DNA from: Podarcis raffonei
Taxonomy: Eukaryota; Chordata; Lepidosauria; Squamata; Lacertidae
DNA: 64,000 nucleotides
NCBI RefSeq assembly: GCF_027172205.1
Contig: NC_070618.1
Location: 12,084,538 to 12,148,537 of the forward strand
Reading direction: 5' to 3'
Every line of letters begins with the position of its first letter. Position 1 is the first letter of the stretch. A model generated the notes under the pieces. The model worked only from the letters and a program-made list of their open reading frames with translations, did no database searches and was not told where the DNA came from. The position numbers were made by a program, and so were the translations under genes. Positions 34,600-45,965 of the stretch are shown here, one piece after another.

Positions 34600-34960
34600 A
34601 CGATTGCAGTCTACCTTCCCGGTTTGGTGATCTTCCTGCAGCTGCTATTCTTGGAAAGCGCCACGAGTCTTTTTGTCTCCCTGCAGCCTCCATAGGCAAA
34701 GGGTCGGGGCGAAGCCGTGCAAGGAGCCTTTTGCTTCCTTCGCAGCAAAGCTGTCGGCGGGCGCTGCACGATGGGCTCGCGCGTCCTCGGCTCCCTCCGC
34801 AGAGCTGCGTTATCGGGGTGCAAAGCCCAGGTAAAGCCGGGAAAGAGGCGCCAGGCTTCAGATTTCTTCTCCTGACTTGCCAAGTCCATCGGGAACGAGG
34901 CTGCCAACTTTTAAACTGCTTTTCTTTTCTGTGCAGCTGCGCATTTAAACGCGCCCATGG
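34600..34960 (+). promoter_or_regulatory. CpG-rich promoter of NIPSNAP3 paralog 1
   Basis: A GC-rich block with many CG dinucleotides surrounds the first coding exon (ATG at 34771), in contrast to the AT-rich flanks. No TATA box stands out, which is typical of a housekeeping CpG-island promoter. The transcription start cannot be placed. Confidence 0.6.
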
Positions 34961-37900
34961 GTATGGAGACCATACCATTTTTAACCGTATCACATTTTCC
35001 GGGAAGGGTAGGGGAAAACCGTCACCTGCTCATTTTCACGCAGCGAGCTCCTGTTTCAGACACCCGGGATTTGGGGAAAGCAAGGTTCCCACTTCCCACG
35101 TGGGGAGGCGGACACGCTTGTAGGGTCCCCCTGCCTATAACAGGCAGGCACCCAACAGGTGTGTGGCGCTTCCAAAATGGGTAGGTGTTACCTGTTGGAT
35201 TTCTGCCTGCTACGTGAATCTTTAACGGTGCAGGAGCCTGCCCGGAGAGGAGGAAAGCAGAGGCACGCTGGAAAGGATAATATTCCTTCAGTATAAATCT
35301 CCACCATTGCGGACTCTCATAGATTAGTTGCCTCATTCGGTTTGGATTTCCAGCTTTCTAACTGGCCCCTGTGCCTTTAAGATACAGGTGATTCACCTTC
35401 TTCAGCTCAAGAACTGCCGTCAAGGTTAGCCAACCGGAAGGTTGCAGGCCAGAGGTGATCATTGGCAAAGGCCCCACCAAAAAACGCACACACAGCACAT
35501 TGCATTGCTGGGTTGAGATATTTCCTGCAAACTCTGCACTGCAAAGAGGCAATTTCTTCCCCTTGGCAGTACAGTGGTACCTCGGGTTAAGTACTTAATT
35601 CGTTCCGGAGGTCCGTTCTTAAACTGAAACTGCTCTTAACCTGAAGCACCACTTTAGCTAATGGGGCCTCCCACTGCTGCCGCGCCGTCGGAGCACAATT
35701 TCTGTTCTCATCCTGAAGCAAAGTTCTTAACCTGAGGTACTATTTCTGGCTTAGCGGAGTCTGTAACCTGAAGTGTATGTAACCTGAAGTGTCTGTAACA
35801 TGAGGTACCACTGTATTGCTGTCCTTCAGCGTCTACACTGGCCCCTTGTTCTCTTGTGGAAATGATTCAAGCTACTGATTCTAATCTACAGGTTTCCCAG
35901 TGCGCTCGCTTCTTTGTATCCTATTACAGTCTCCAAGATAATGAATCTTTTTGAGGATGCCCTTTTCCGAGACCATATGTGCATCAGAAGGCAACTGGAT
36001 TAAAGACAGATGTTCCCATGACTGCCTCTCCCTCACCACTGCCCAAGTTACAGAATTCTCCTTCTGTTGATATTACAGAGCATTAAAAAAAAATATATTG
36101 TAAGACCCAGTACTGTCCTTTGGAATTTAGGAATAAGTCGGGAAAAGGTGGGAAATTTCAAGGAAGTTGATAAAATGTTTTTATGCGATTCTTCTCTTTC
36201 TGCTGTTTTTTCTTCCCCAAACTTGTCTTCAGGATGTGCTATGAATTTAAATTTATATGTGTAGCCGTTGAAGATGAAAAGCTAGTGAGCAAACAAGATC
36301 AAACTTGTTTAGGGAAATTTTTAATGTTTTATGGTGTTTTTAATATTCTGTTGGAAGCTGCCCAGAGTGGCTGGGGAAACCCAGCCAGGTGGGCAGGGTT
36401 TAAATAATAAATTGTTAATTATTATTATTGTTGTTGTTGTTGTTGTTATTGTTATTAATTTAGGTTTGTTGCACTAAGTAGATTAAAAAATTAAAGAAGC
36501 ATTTGCAGCTTCACATACTAAAACTATACCTTGTAATAGAGCATACTACTGATCCAAATAATTATTAGCATGGCTGCAAACTTAGAAACAAAACCCTCAT
36601 TTCATTTTCTAACTGGAATTCTTGCTTTTATGTCTCTCTTTTAAGCCAAGTCTGTATCAGGTTTGCTCGTCTCTTGCCACAGGACCCAGGCAAGATGTTG
36701 GCACCTTCTATGAACTCCGTACTTATGATATCAAACCAGCAAAGGCAAAGGAATTCCTCGAGTTGGTCAATAAAAGCATCAACATTCGCGTGGCTCACTC
36801 TGAGATGATTGGATTCTGGACCGCGGAGTTTGGGTCAATGAATAAGGCTTTCCATATTTGGAAATATGGTAGGTACCGCGCGGTAGCGCTTTAACCATGT
36901 GGGACCTCTATGCAGATCCCGAGTAGGATATTTCTCAAGCGATTGTAGATATTTCGGGAAGGTTTAGTGCCAGGTTAATTCGCTGCAATTGTTGTAGGTA
37001 AAGGTAAAGGGACCCCTGACCATTAGGTCCAGTCGTGACCGACTCTGGGGTTGCGGCGCTCATCTCGCTTTATTGGCCGAGGGAGCCGGCGTACAGCTTC
37101 CAGGTCATGTGGCCAGCATGACTAAGCCGCTTCTGGTGAACCAGAGCAGCGCACAGAAACGCCGTTTACCTTCCCGCTGGAGCAGTACCTGTTTATCTAC
37201 TTGCACTTTGACGTGCTTTTGAACTGCTAGGTTGGCAGGAGCAGGGACCGAGCAATGGGAGCTCACCCCATCGCGGGGATTCGAACCGCCGACCTTCTGA
37301 TTGGCAAGTCCTAGGCTCTGTGGTTTAACCCACAGCGCCACCCACGTCGCTGCAATTATTGTAGGTGTCTGTATCCAAATTTAGACCTGGGATTCTGGAG
37401 TCCAGGTGGCTGAAGCAAGAGATCAGAAGCAGTGCTGTGTTTGACCAAGCAATAGGCCAGACTCCTAGTATTTGTATCAGTCCTAGTCGGCACAGAGACT
37501 TCCAATGGCTTGTCAATCACAGAACTTGATATTGCACACCTAGGCTGTGCCCACGTTAGAGCATTCATGCAAAGGTGAACCAAATATTTTCTGTGTGCGT
37601 GTTTGTGTAGCTTCATTCACACACGAGCACTTTCGGTCTTGTGCTCCAAAATCATCCTCAATGTTTCCCACCCACGCTGGCAGCCAGTGCTCAACGGGAT
37701 ATATTTGAGCTGTGTGTTGTGCCATCCTTTCCACTGATATTTCCCTACCCACCATAAATTCTGAAAACCTGATGGGTTTCTTGGGTATGCACATAAGTAT
37801 TTACCTCTATGCACCTACTTAAAGGTCCTTGTGCAAGAACAAAATTCCATCAAACCAGATTATTATTACAGTGGTACCTCGGGTTACAGACGCTTCAGGT

Positions 37901-40848
37901 TACAGACTCCGCTAACACAGAAATAGTACATCAGGTTAAGAACTTTGCTTCAGGATGAGAACAGAAATCGCGCGACAGCAGCAGGAGGCCCCATTAGCTG
38001 AAGTGGTACCTCAGGTTAAGAACAGTTTCAGGTTAAGAATGGACCTCCAGAACGAATTAAATTCTTAACCCAAGGTAAAGGGATCCCTGACCATTAGGTC
38101 CAGTCATGGCCGACTCTGGGGTTGCGGCGCTCATCTCGCTTTACTGGCCGAGGGAGCTGGCATACAGCTTCCGGGTCATGTGGCCAGCATGACTAAGCCG
38201 CTTCTGGGGAACCAGAGCAGTTTACCTTCCCACCGGAGCGGTACCTATATATCTACTTGCACTTTGACGTGCTTTTGAACTGCTAGGTTGGCAGGAGAAG
38301 GGACGGAGCGACGGGATCTCACCCCGTCGCGGGGATTCGAACCGCCGACCTTCTGATCAGCAAGTCATAGGCTCTGTGGCTTAACCCGATGTACCACTGT
38401 ATTATTATTATTACTATTATTATTATTAATATTAGCCTGCCCATTGAACCTGGCCAAAGGAGTTCTAACACTTCTTTGCTTTCTTATATAGACAACTTTG
38501 CCCACAGGAGAGCTGTAAGGAAAGCTGTGGTCGCTGATAAAGAATGGCAGGAAAGATTGTCAGTCCTTCTTCAATTCCTAGACAAGCAGCATATGGAAAT
38601 TGCTTACATGGTCCCCTGGTGTGAGCTCGGGAGTTCTCCAAAGCCAGGTGAGCTGTCTTACTGCACTAACAGTAAACGGTACTGGTCTTTAGTATTGGAA
38701 CAAATTTCAGGGAGCATTTCGAGGGGAGGGCATAAGTAACATTACTGTGCCACCAGAGAGCTCTGGTTAAAGTTACCACAGGCTGCTCTGGCCCTTTCTG
38801 GTCACTGGGTCAAGGGGGAAGAGGAGTTCCTATGAGAAGTGCCCTGGAAATGTGGTGCTGTGCAGATTCCTAATTTCTGGAAGAAGCCTCTCCAAAGCTC
38901 ATGGGCATAGCCGGGGGGGCAGGGGGGCAGCTGCCCCCCAATCAATAAAAATACATAGCTAACTGAGGTTCCCCCCCTCAACAAAAGGCCTGCCCCCTGC
39001 AACAAAAGTCCTGGCTATGTCCATGCCAAAGTCCATGCCATTGTTTGCAGTTGAATTTGAAACATGCTTCATACTGTAGTAGAATCATTTGGTCAAAAAT
39101 AAATCAGACATGCATGGATGTAAGCAGGAGAAACAGAAGTGGAATTTTTCATAGCCTGATCTTTCCCCCCTATTAATGGACCTAAGCTACAGCTTTGATT
39201 CAAAACATCCATCTTTCGTAGCGATTCAAAAAACAGTCCATGTCTCCCAGTATATTTCGTTGTTCATATCGGTAGAATGTCTTTCCATATCCGTAGCTTC
39301 CCCCTGAGATAAAATTGTTCTGCCCACTTCCAATCTGGAGATGTTTTTAATCCCCTCCTCTAAAATACACTTACCCACAGATAAGGGTAGAAGAACTAGA
39401 TATTATGCGGATTTGCAGGGGAGAATTGGCAGTGACGGGTACATGGTTGTAACTGCTCAAAAATGAAAAAGAAATTAGAAACCTAAGCACGCTGTTCAAA
39501 GAGTGGGAAGCATAGATGTTCATGAAATGCAGAAATAAGATTTTGGGTCATCATCAAAGAACTAAAAAGTAGGCTGAAAATAAATTGTTGGTGAAGAGAT
39601 CAGCATAGGGTGAGCAGCTTTTTATTTTGTATTTTTGTATCTAGCTGATAATTTGTGTCTCCTCCCTCTCCCCACCCCACCTGTCTAGGAGTTTATGAGT
39701 TGGTTACTTATCAGTTGAAACCAGGTGGACCCGCTTTGTGGGGAAAGTCATTTAAAGCAGCGATTGATGCGCACATCAGCAAAGACTATTCCAAACTGAT
39801 TGGTGTCTTCCATACAGAATACGGATTACTTAATACAGGTACAAAACCTATTCCCTTGGTTGTTATGATCTGTAGTTTCACACATAGAATCATAGAATTG
39901 GAAGGGACCCCGAGTATCATCTAGTCCAGGCATGTCCAAAGTCCGTTTCGGGGGCCTAATCCGGCCCCTGTGGCAGTTTATTTCCTGGGGTAAAATCCTA
40001 AAAAAACCTCAACAGCTTCAATCCTAAAAAAGGATCAACAACTTTGGTTGGCCCTCACAGCCCTTCACTTCATCAGATCTGGCCCTCTTTGAAAAAAGTT
40101 TGGACACCACTGATCTAGTCCAACCCCCTGCAGTGCAGGAATATGCAGCTGTCCCATACAGGGATCAAACTGGCAACCTTGACATTATCAGCACCACATT
40201 CTATCCCAGTGAGCTATCCAGGCTGTTGGCCATGCTCGGTTAGACATGCTGGTCTCCATTCATTTCTGTGGAGGGATCTGACATGCACCGACATTCCTTT
40301 GTGCTATGGATTATGTGCAGTGGTGAAGCAGAAAGTAGTATCTTGAAACTGTTGTCTTAATCCTGTGACTTCTCCCCTTCTTTGTTAATCACTTCCATTT
40401 ATCATCACACCCTCCCATATTTGGCCGTGCATAGGAGGTAATGATGAAAGGTAGTTCTGAACATGCACAGAGTGAGTTTACATAAAGACATAGGAAGAGT
40501 CCAATTGGGTCAGGTCAAAGTCTCGTCCAGCAAACTGTTCTCACAGTAGCCAATCAGATGCCCATTGGGACTTGTGCACCCAGGATCTTCCTCTCTAGAT
40601 CTGGGTGTTGCAGATATTACTATTGTGCAGTTTGAAGTAACTGGGTGCATGAAAACTGACCCCTTTTGGAAATGAAGCATTGTCCGGACCCATGAAAATA
40701 TTGTTCAAATTTTACTAGCAGAACTCTTCAAAATAAAACAGAAACATCAAATGATATATCCAAAAATATTCATACAATGTCTTGTGCTGTCCAGCACAGG
40801 CTCTGCATCTTAGAAAATATGACATAACCCAAACAGACCTATAAGTAA

Positions 40849-40881
<33 letters not shown>

Positions 40882-42086
40882 CTACCAGCTTTCCAGCCTT
40901 CATTGACCTTAGTGTCACGGTCTGGTTCACGGGCGATCAAAGTCCCAGCTGGGGACGTCGGGACCGGGGGCAAGATGGCGGGGTGGGGCAGGAACGGGGG
41001 TCCAGAAGCCAGGAGTCAGGAAGCCGAGGGTCTGAGAGCCGGGAGTCAAGAAGCCAAGGGTCCGAGTGTCAGGAAGCAAGGAGTCACAAAGTCAAGGGTC
41101 CGAGGATCAGGATGCAAGGAGTCACAAAGTCAGGGGTCCGAGGATCAAGAAGCAAGGAGTCACAAAGTCAGGGGTCCGAGGATCAAGAAGCAAGGAGTCA
41201 CAAAGCCAGGGGTCCAATGATCAAGAAGCAAGGAGTCAAACGGAGCAAGGCAGGGAATGTGTTGCTGTGGCAAAGAGCTGAAAGGAAAATGCTGACCTTA
41301 TATCCCTTCCCAGCTCTTGCCACCAGGTGCTGTGAGTTACCAATTGGCTTCACCTGTGTGGCAGTGCCTTGCCTCTTCAGAACAAACTTAGGAAGGCCCC
41401 AGTCCTGCAGAGTCATATTGGTCACAGGGCCTGGCTCCTGCACTCACACCTGACACATAGGCTGAGAGCTTCATTTGCATCTTCACTCCATAGAGTTTGG
41501 GAGACCAAGACTCAAAGGCAGCTCCCTTCAAAATGGAGATTTGCAACTCAATACCTTCATCATGTGATCTAAGGTTACAACATGTTAACTAGCAGAAAAC
41601 AACAATTAGATTCACTCAGCAAGAGCCCAGAGTCCTTTAGAAAACAACACTGGAAAAACCCCAATATTAGCAACCCTTCAGCAATACATGTTTAGCCATA
41701 TTCCATCTTAAACCTTCATTAGTACACATACATTTTTCATTTCTGTTTGAATTGAATCAGTTATACTTAACCATGGACAAACTTCTTCCAGAGCTGACCT
41801 TGCTTTTGCTCCTGTTTTCACAGTTCATGTGCTTTGGTGGTATGAGAATCCTGATAGCCGTGCGGCTGGGAGGCATTTTGCCCATGAAGATGCCAGGGTG
41901 GTAGCAGCAGGTAAGAGGTGATGGTGTGTCTTGCAATATGTGCCAACATTTCTTTAACGCTGCTCAGAAAGTTTAACCCGGTTTTGTCCTACATTGCATT
42001 TACTTTCAGTACGGGAGAACGTTCAGTACTTGGAATCCCAGCAAAACATGCTCCTGATTCCTGCACCATTTTCGCCTTTGAAATAG
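34771..42086 (+). CDS. NIPSNAP3A-like: NIPSNAP3-type protein, paralog 1 (complete, six exons)
   Basis: Exons: 34771-34830, 36661-36868, 38492-38647, 39689-39838, 41824-41910 and 42010-42086 (TAG). All junctions are GT-AG and the phases agree, giving 245 aa. The N-terminus (MGSRVLGSLRRAALSG) is Arg-rich without acids, like a mitochondrial presequence. NIPSNAP-domain landmarks follow in order: TGPRQDVGTFYELRTY, NKAFHIWKY, VPWCELGS, the second repeat VYELVTYQLKPGGPALWG, GVFHTEYGLLN, VHVLWWYENPDSRAAGRH, and the family terminus FSPLK. Human NIPSNAP3A is 247 aa with the same signatures. Exon 3 is one codon shorter than in the downstream paralog. Introns 2 and 3 hold Sauria SINEs, and intron 4 holds an hAT nested in a SINE plus a solo LTR. 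NIPSNAP proteins are mitochondrial/vesicular and the exact role of subfamily 3 is unclear. Whether this copy is orthologous to human 3A or 3B cannot be told. Confidence 0.95.
35572..35813. mobile_element. Tigger/pogo-like MITE in intron 1 of NIPSNAP3 paralog 1
   Basis: Complete 242-bp copy, CAGTGGTACCTCGGGTTAAG to CATGAGGTACCACTG, TA-flanked. Confidence 0.88.
36310..36455 (+). mobile_element. L2-like LINE 3' end fragment with (ATT/GTT)n tail
   Basis: TTGGAAGCTGCCCAGAGTGG, CTGGGGAAACCCAGCCAGGT and a TTATTATT/GTTGTT repeat. Confidence 0.75.
36999..37348 (-). mobile_element. Sauria-type SINE in intron 2 of NIPSNAP3 paralog 1
   Basis: Full length. A 17-bp duplication GCTGCAATTgTTGTAGG / GCTGCAATTaTTGTAGG flanks it. 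Confidence 0.93.
37869..38399. mobile_element. Tigger/pogo-like MITE with nested Sauria SINE
   Basis: CAGTGGTACCTCGGGTTACA to GATGTACCACTG, TA on both sides. The break is near 38073, where the SINE inserted. Confidence 0.85.
38073..38379 (-). mobile_element. Sauria-type SINE nested in the Tigger-like MITE
   Basis: Near-complete minus-strand copy lacking a central segment of the body. CTTAACCC on each side is the likely duplication. Confidence 0.85.
39886..40218 (-). repeat. tRNA-derived SINE with TCTATGAT tail, split by an hAT
   Basis: Minus-strand copy with CATAGAATCATAGAATTGGA at the left (tail) and B-box/A-box parts at 40160-40215. It is interrupted by an hAT at 39927-40112. Confidence 0.85.
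39927..40112. mobile_element. hAT MITE nested in a SINE, 186 bp
   Basis: CAGGCATGTCCAAAGTCCGT to AAAGTTTGGACACCACTG. A perfect 8-bp duplication ATCTAGTC (39919-39926, 40113-40120) flanks it. Confidence 0.92.
40852..40880 (+). repeat. (CT)n microsatellite
   Basis: About fourteen CT units in intron 4 of NIPSNAP3 paralog 1. Confidence 0.95.
40913..41455. mobile_element. Probable solo LTR containing a 38-bp minisatellite (fossil)
   Basis: Runs TGTCACGGTC to CACACCTGACA, with near-identical 5-bp flanks CTTAG / CATAG. At about 41040-41245 a 38-bp unit (AAGCAAGGAGTCACAAAGTC..) repeats about five times. No internal viral part is seen; the family is not identified. Confidence 0.6.
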
Positions 42087-42291
42087 TTCTCTAACAGATG
42101 AAAGGCAACAAATGAACGCATCCTTTCTTTATTTCGGCACTTTTATCCTCCAATTGCAATGTTTGTGCCTTGATGCAAATTGAGTGTAGCCTTGCAAAAT
42201 GTTGAATTGCTTGTGCGAAACTTGATTTTCCTGCCGCTCGCTAGCAAAGAATACACACTAGCTTGCTTAAAAAATATGTAGATTCAAACTA

Positions 42292-42460
42292 CCATATTTT
42301 TCGCTCTATAACACACACCCGACCATAACACGCACGTAGTTTTTAGAGGAGGAAAATCCGTAGGCATGCCACCCGTAGGCATTCCCTCCATAACACGCAC
42401 AGACATTTCCCCTTACTTTCTAGGAGGAAAAAAGTGAGTGTTATGGTGCAAAAAATACGG
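42292..42460. mobile_element. CCGTATT-type DNA transposon, short, 169 bp
   Basis: CCATATTTTTCGCTCTATAA to GGTGCAAAAAATACGG with TA each side. It lies about 200 bp after the NIPSNAP3 paralog 1 stop. Confidence 0.8.
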
Positions 42461-42487
42461 TATATTTATGTATTTACTTATTATGAC

Positions 42488-42695
42488 ATTTATATCCCAT
42501 TTCTCCTCCAAGGGGTTTAAGCGGGCTTATATGCTTCTTCTCTCCATTATATCCTCACAACAGCCTTGTAAGGTAGGCTAGACTGAGTGATAGTGACTAG
42601 TCCGAGGTCACCCGGTAGGCTTCATGGCCCAATGGGAATTTGAACCCCTGGTCGCTCAGTTCCTGGCCTGAATATCTAATCACACTGGCTCTCAA
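42488..42695 (-). repeat. MIR-like tRNA-derived SINE
   Basis: CAACAGCCTTGTAAGGTAGG, GGTCACCCGGTAGGCTTCAT and GGGAATTTGAACCCCTGG in the order of the reverse-oriented SINE. Confidence 0.75.
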
Positions 42696-43288
42696 ATTCT
42701 GTGAACATCTTAGGTTACGTTTAACACACAATCAGCTCTTAGGTTTTTATCATAGATAAAAGTGAAAATATGCAGGACAAATCTGAGCTGATGCTTTTTG
42801 TTTTAGACACATACCGTTTTAAAATCGTGAAAAGTAAAGTAAAATAAAATATTACACCCCCAAACATCCCAGAATCCCACTGGATTAATCTTAGCCTTAA
42901 TGGGGAATCTACCATACATTAACATATAATTCCTAGTACTGCTTTTACAGATTAACATCCACTATCCAGATTACAATGAAGCATGAACAGTGTTAAAATT
43001 AGAGATGCATTTCCCAATAATGTTTTAGCTATAATAGATTGTTCAGGCTACGTCTGATTACTTTGTGGGATTCGTTATGGGAAGAAATGACGATCAGGGT
43101 TGTCAATGTAAAATAAAAAAATGGATAAAGTCCTTCTGAAACACCCCCCAACTGAATTGTGTGTGTAATATTTTAGTAACTGGTTTTTTCCTGCATTTTA
43201 GAGGACAACTATTTCCCCAAGGTTTAAGCTTTTAAGCCCAATAAACTTTTTTAAAACTCCAAAGTTTTATAGCACAATTAGAGGTTAA

Positions 43289-43604
43289 AAAGGTAAAGGG
43301 ACCCCTGACCATTAGGTCCAGTCATGACCGACTCTGGGGTTGCAGCGCTCATCTCGCTTTATTGGCCGAGGGAGCCAGCGTACAGCTTCCGGGTCATGTG
43401 GCCAGCATGGCTAAGCCGCTTTTGGCGAACCAGAGCAGCACACGGAAACGCCGTTTACCTTCCCGCCAGAGCGGTACCTATTTATCTACTTGCACTTTGA
43501 CGTGCTTTTGAACTGCTAGGTTGGCAGAAGCAGGGACCAAGCAACGGGAGCTCACTCTGTCGCGGGGATTCGAACCGCCAACCTTCTGATCGGCAAGCGT
43601 CCCT
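43289..43604 (-). mobile_element. Sauria-type SINE, 5' truncated
   Basis: Lacks the first tRNA-like bases. The duplication AATTAGAGGTTA (43277-43288, 43605-43616) shows that truncation happened at insertion. Confidence 0.92.
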
Positions 43605-44099
43605 AATTAGAGGTTAGCTTTCAACTATCCCAAGTCATACATCCACACCTCTGGGAAAGTGTCCTCTACAAGCCGTTTCAACATGTCATTCTGACACATG
43701 ACACTATCAGATATGGTGCACCTATATGGCAATTATAAGCAAAAGCAGAAAGAGAACCCAAGACTAAATCTCAAGGGGTGCAATACTGTTTAGTTGTCTG
43801 GGCCCCTTTCCTGATGCATACCTCTGTCCCACCCCATAGGTATATTTCCATGAGTCACAAAAGGAACTCTGTTTTGATTTTGAAATTAGTTTTTCTGTTT
43901 CTAAAATCGCACCATGTACAACTTGGTGGGGCTTTTGTACCATGTCCCCCAACACTTCCCCATTTCCCTTTTTAATTTAACATAATCAGACAGAACAGGA
44001 ATTCTACAAAGCTCGCAGATTATTTTGTTGCTTTCTTTTTGGTTAGTTCTAATAAAGATATTAACCTGCCAGCGCTTTGATGCTTTTATTCTAATACAC

Positions 44100-44235
44100 C
44101 AGGCACCCCCAAACTCTGCCCTCCAGATGTTTTGGGACTACAACTCCCATCACCCCTAGCTAACAGGACCAGTGTTCAGGGATGATGGGAGTTGTAGTCC
44201 CAAAACGTCTGGAGGGCCAAGTTTGGGGGTGCCTG
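44100..44235. mobile_element. hAT-like palindromic MITE, 136 bp
   Basis: Near-perfect palindrome CAGGCACCCCCAAACT..AGTTTGGGGGTGCCTG (one base differs near the right arm) with a perfect 8-bp duplication TAATACAC (44092-44099, 44236-44243). Confidence 0.93.
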
Positions 44236-44614
44236 TAATACACCAATGTGGTCACAAGCATTTCAGACTGCCTGATTTGTATACCTTCAGTGTGTGTGTA
44301 TGCACAACGACATTAGATATTTACATATATTTTGGACCTTTAAATCCTACCAGCAGCACTAATTCCTGCTACCCCTGGGATCCATGCCCTTGGCAATTAA
44401 GGAGCTTCATTCTTCTCACCAGCTGCCCATCCTGGCTATGCAGAGGGATGTCTGGGACTGATGGGTCCCGAGAGAGCTTGTTGCTTAAGGAAGCACCACC
44501 AAAAACTGCCTCTCAGAATAATACATACAGCGCAGGATGACTTGCTGTGTGTGGAAGGCTGCTGCTTTTTGTTATGTGCACGTCAGGATCCATCACCCAT
44601 TTTGTTTTCGTTCT

Positions 44615-44935
44615 TGTTAATTGAATTTATATACCACTCTATACCCGGAGGTCTCAGTGCAGTTCACAGGGCAAAATCAAAATCAAAACAACCACATTTT
44701 AAATGGGCATAGATGTCAATCAGATCAACCAAAGGTCTGGTAAAAAAGGAATGTTTTTCCCTGGTGCCTAAAGCTGTATAATGAAGGTGCCAGGCGAACT
44801 TCCCTGGGGAGAGCATTCCACAGACAGGGAGCCACTGCAGAGAAGGCCCTTTCTCGTTTTGTCACCCTCCAGACCTCTTGAGGGAGGCACACGAAAAAGG
44901 GCCTTGGAAGATGATCTTAGAGTCCAGGTAGGTTC
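44615..44935 (-). mobile_element. LINE 3' end fragment (L2/CR1-like)
   Basis: ATATACCACTCTATACCCGG, GGTCTCAGTGCAGTTCACAG and later GAGAGCATTCCACAGACAGG are typical reverse-oriented LINE 3' words. Confidence 0.55.
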
Positions 44936-45399
44936 ATTTATATACTGTTACACATGCCTAATAACAAGCTGGCTCCTTCATCTGCCCCAGCTGCAACAAA
45001 ACACGTCTCTCCCGTATCGGTCTCTACAGCCACGGCAGGCGCCGTAACCTTTCGATGGCTTGACTTCACCCACAAAGGCACCCTCCCAACAATGGATGCC
45101 AGCATGTGTTACGTGCCACATTCCATCTCTGCCAAGCGGAAGATCCCAGGGAGGTTCCAGGCACTCGCCCAGGGCTGGGTTTCCCTTGGAAAATCAAGCA
45201 GCCTGCAGCGTCTTAGAAAAATGGTTTACTCACACATATTTGCACCTTCATTGGAGAAGGGTGCAGAACATTGCGCACCAAGAGGCTCTCTCCAGTTGCT
45301 CCCCTCCTAGCTTCAGCAAGTTTGGGTCCCAGGCAGCAGGCAGGCACCTCTCAGGGAAGCCTCTTCCTGCCAGTTCCGCGTGGGGTCCTGCCTAATTCC

Positions 45400-45965
45400 C
45401 TCCTCCTTGTTCGCAGGACACCTCGCCAAAAACGAAAACCCCTGTGCGTAAAAGGACTTTCCCCCTGCGCAATACGCCGCCCACATCGCCCTGGCCACCC
45501 TCCTCCCTCGCTCACCACCATCGTCTTTTAAATTGCAATGGACGGGCGCCCCCCCCCCCGCCAGCCGCCCAGCACGCGCCCCCCAACCCGCGGGCTTGAG
45601 GAAAGAAAGACATGGCGAGGGAAGCGCGCGCGCGCAAAGGTCGCCGCCGTAGTCGCGCGTCTTCTGGGCAGCGGCCACGAGGTGCGCGCCGTCCAATGCT
45701 TTCTGCGGGCGGGCCGGGAGAGGGCAGCGGCCGCCGTGCGACCAGGAAGCGCCTCTCGGTGCATTTAAGGGCGGCTGGGCTGCATTGTAGTTGCCGCTGC
45801 CTCGTCCATCTCCCGCGGGGAGACCATGCTGGCATCCCGCGCGCTCTTCGGGAGAGTCGCCGCAGCGGCGCGAAGGGCCACCGCTGAGGTAAAAGGAGAG
45901 CCCGAAAGGGGGTGAAAAGGAGCCCGAAGGGGGGGGGGAAGGGGCGCAGGATACCAGGCGAGGAG
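45400..45965 (+). promoter_or_regulatory. CpG island promoter of NIPSNAP3 paralog 2
   Basis: A strongly GC- and CpG-rich block, including runs such as GCGCGCGCGCAAAG, ends in exon 1 of the downstream NIPSNAP3 gene (ATG at 45826). Several open frames cross it only because stop codons are rare in GC-rich DNA; none looks like a protein. Confidence 0.7.

Noticed and set aside
40913-41240. Regular repeat that might suggest a CRISPR-like array
   Set aside because: The 38-bp units are directly adjacent with no unique spacers, in vertebrate DNA; this is a minisatellite.
45313-45887. Long minus- and plus-strand frames over the NIPSNAP3 paralog 2 promoter
   Set aside because: Same reason: CpG-rich promoter DNA, with no family resemblance and several conflicting frames.
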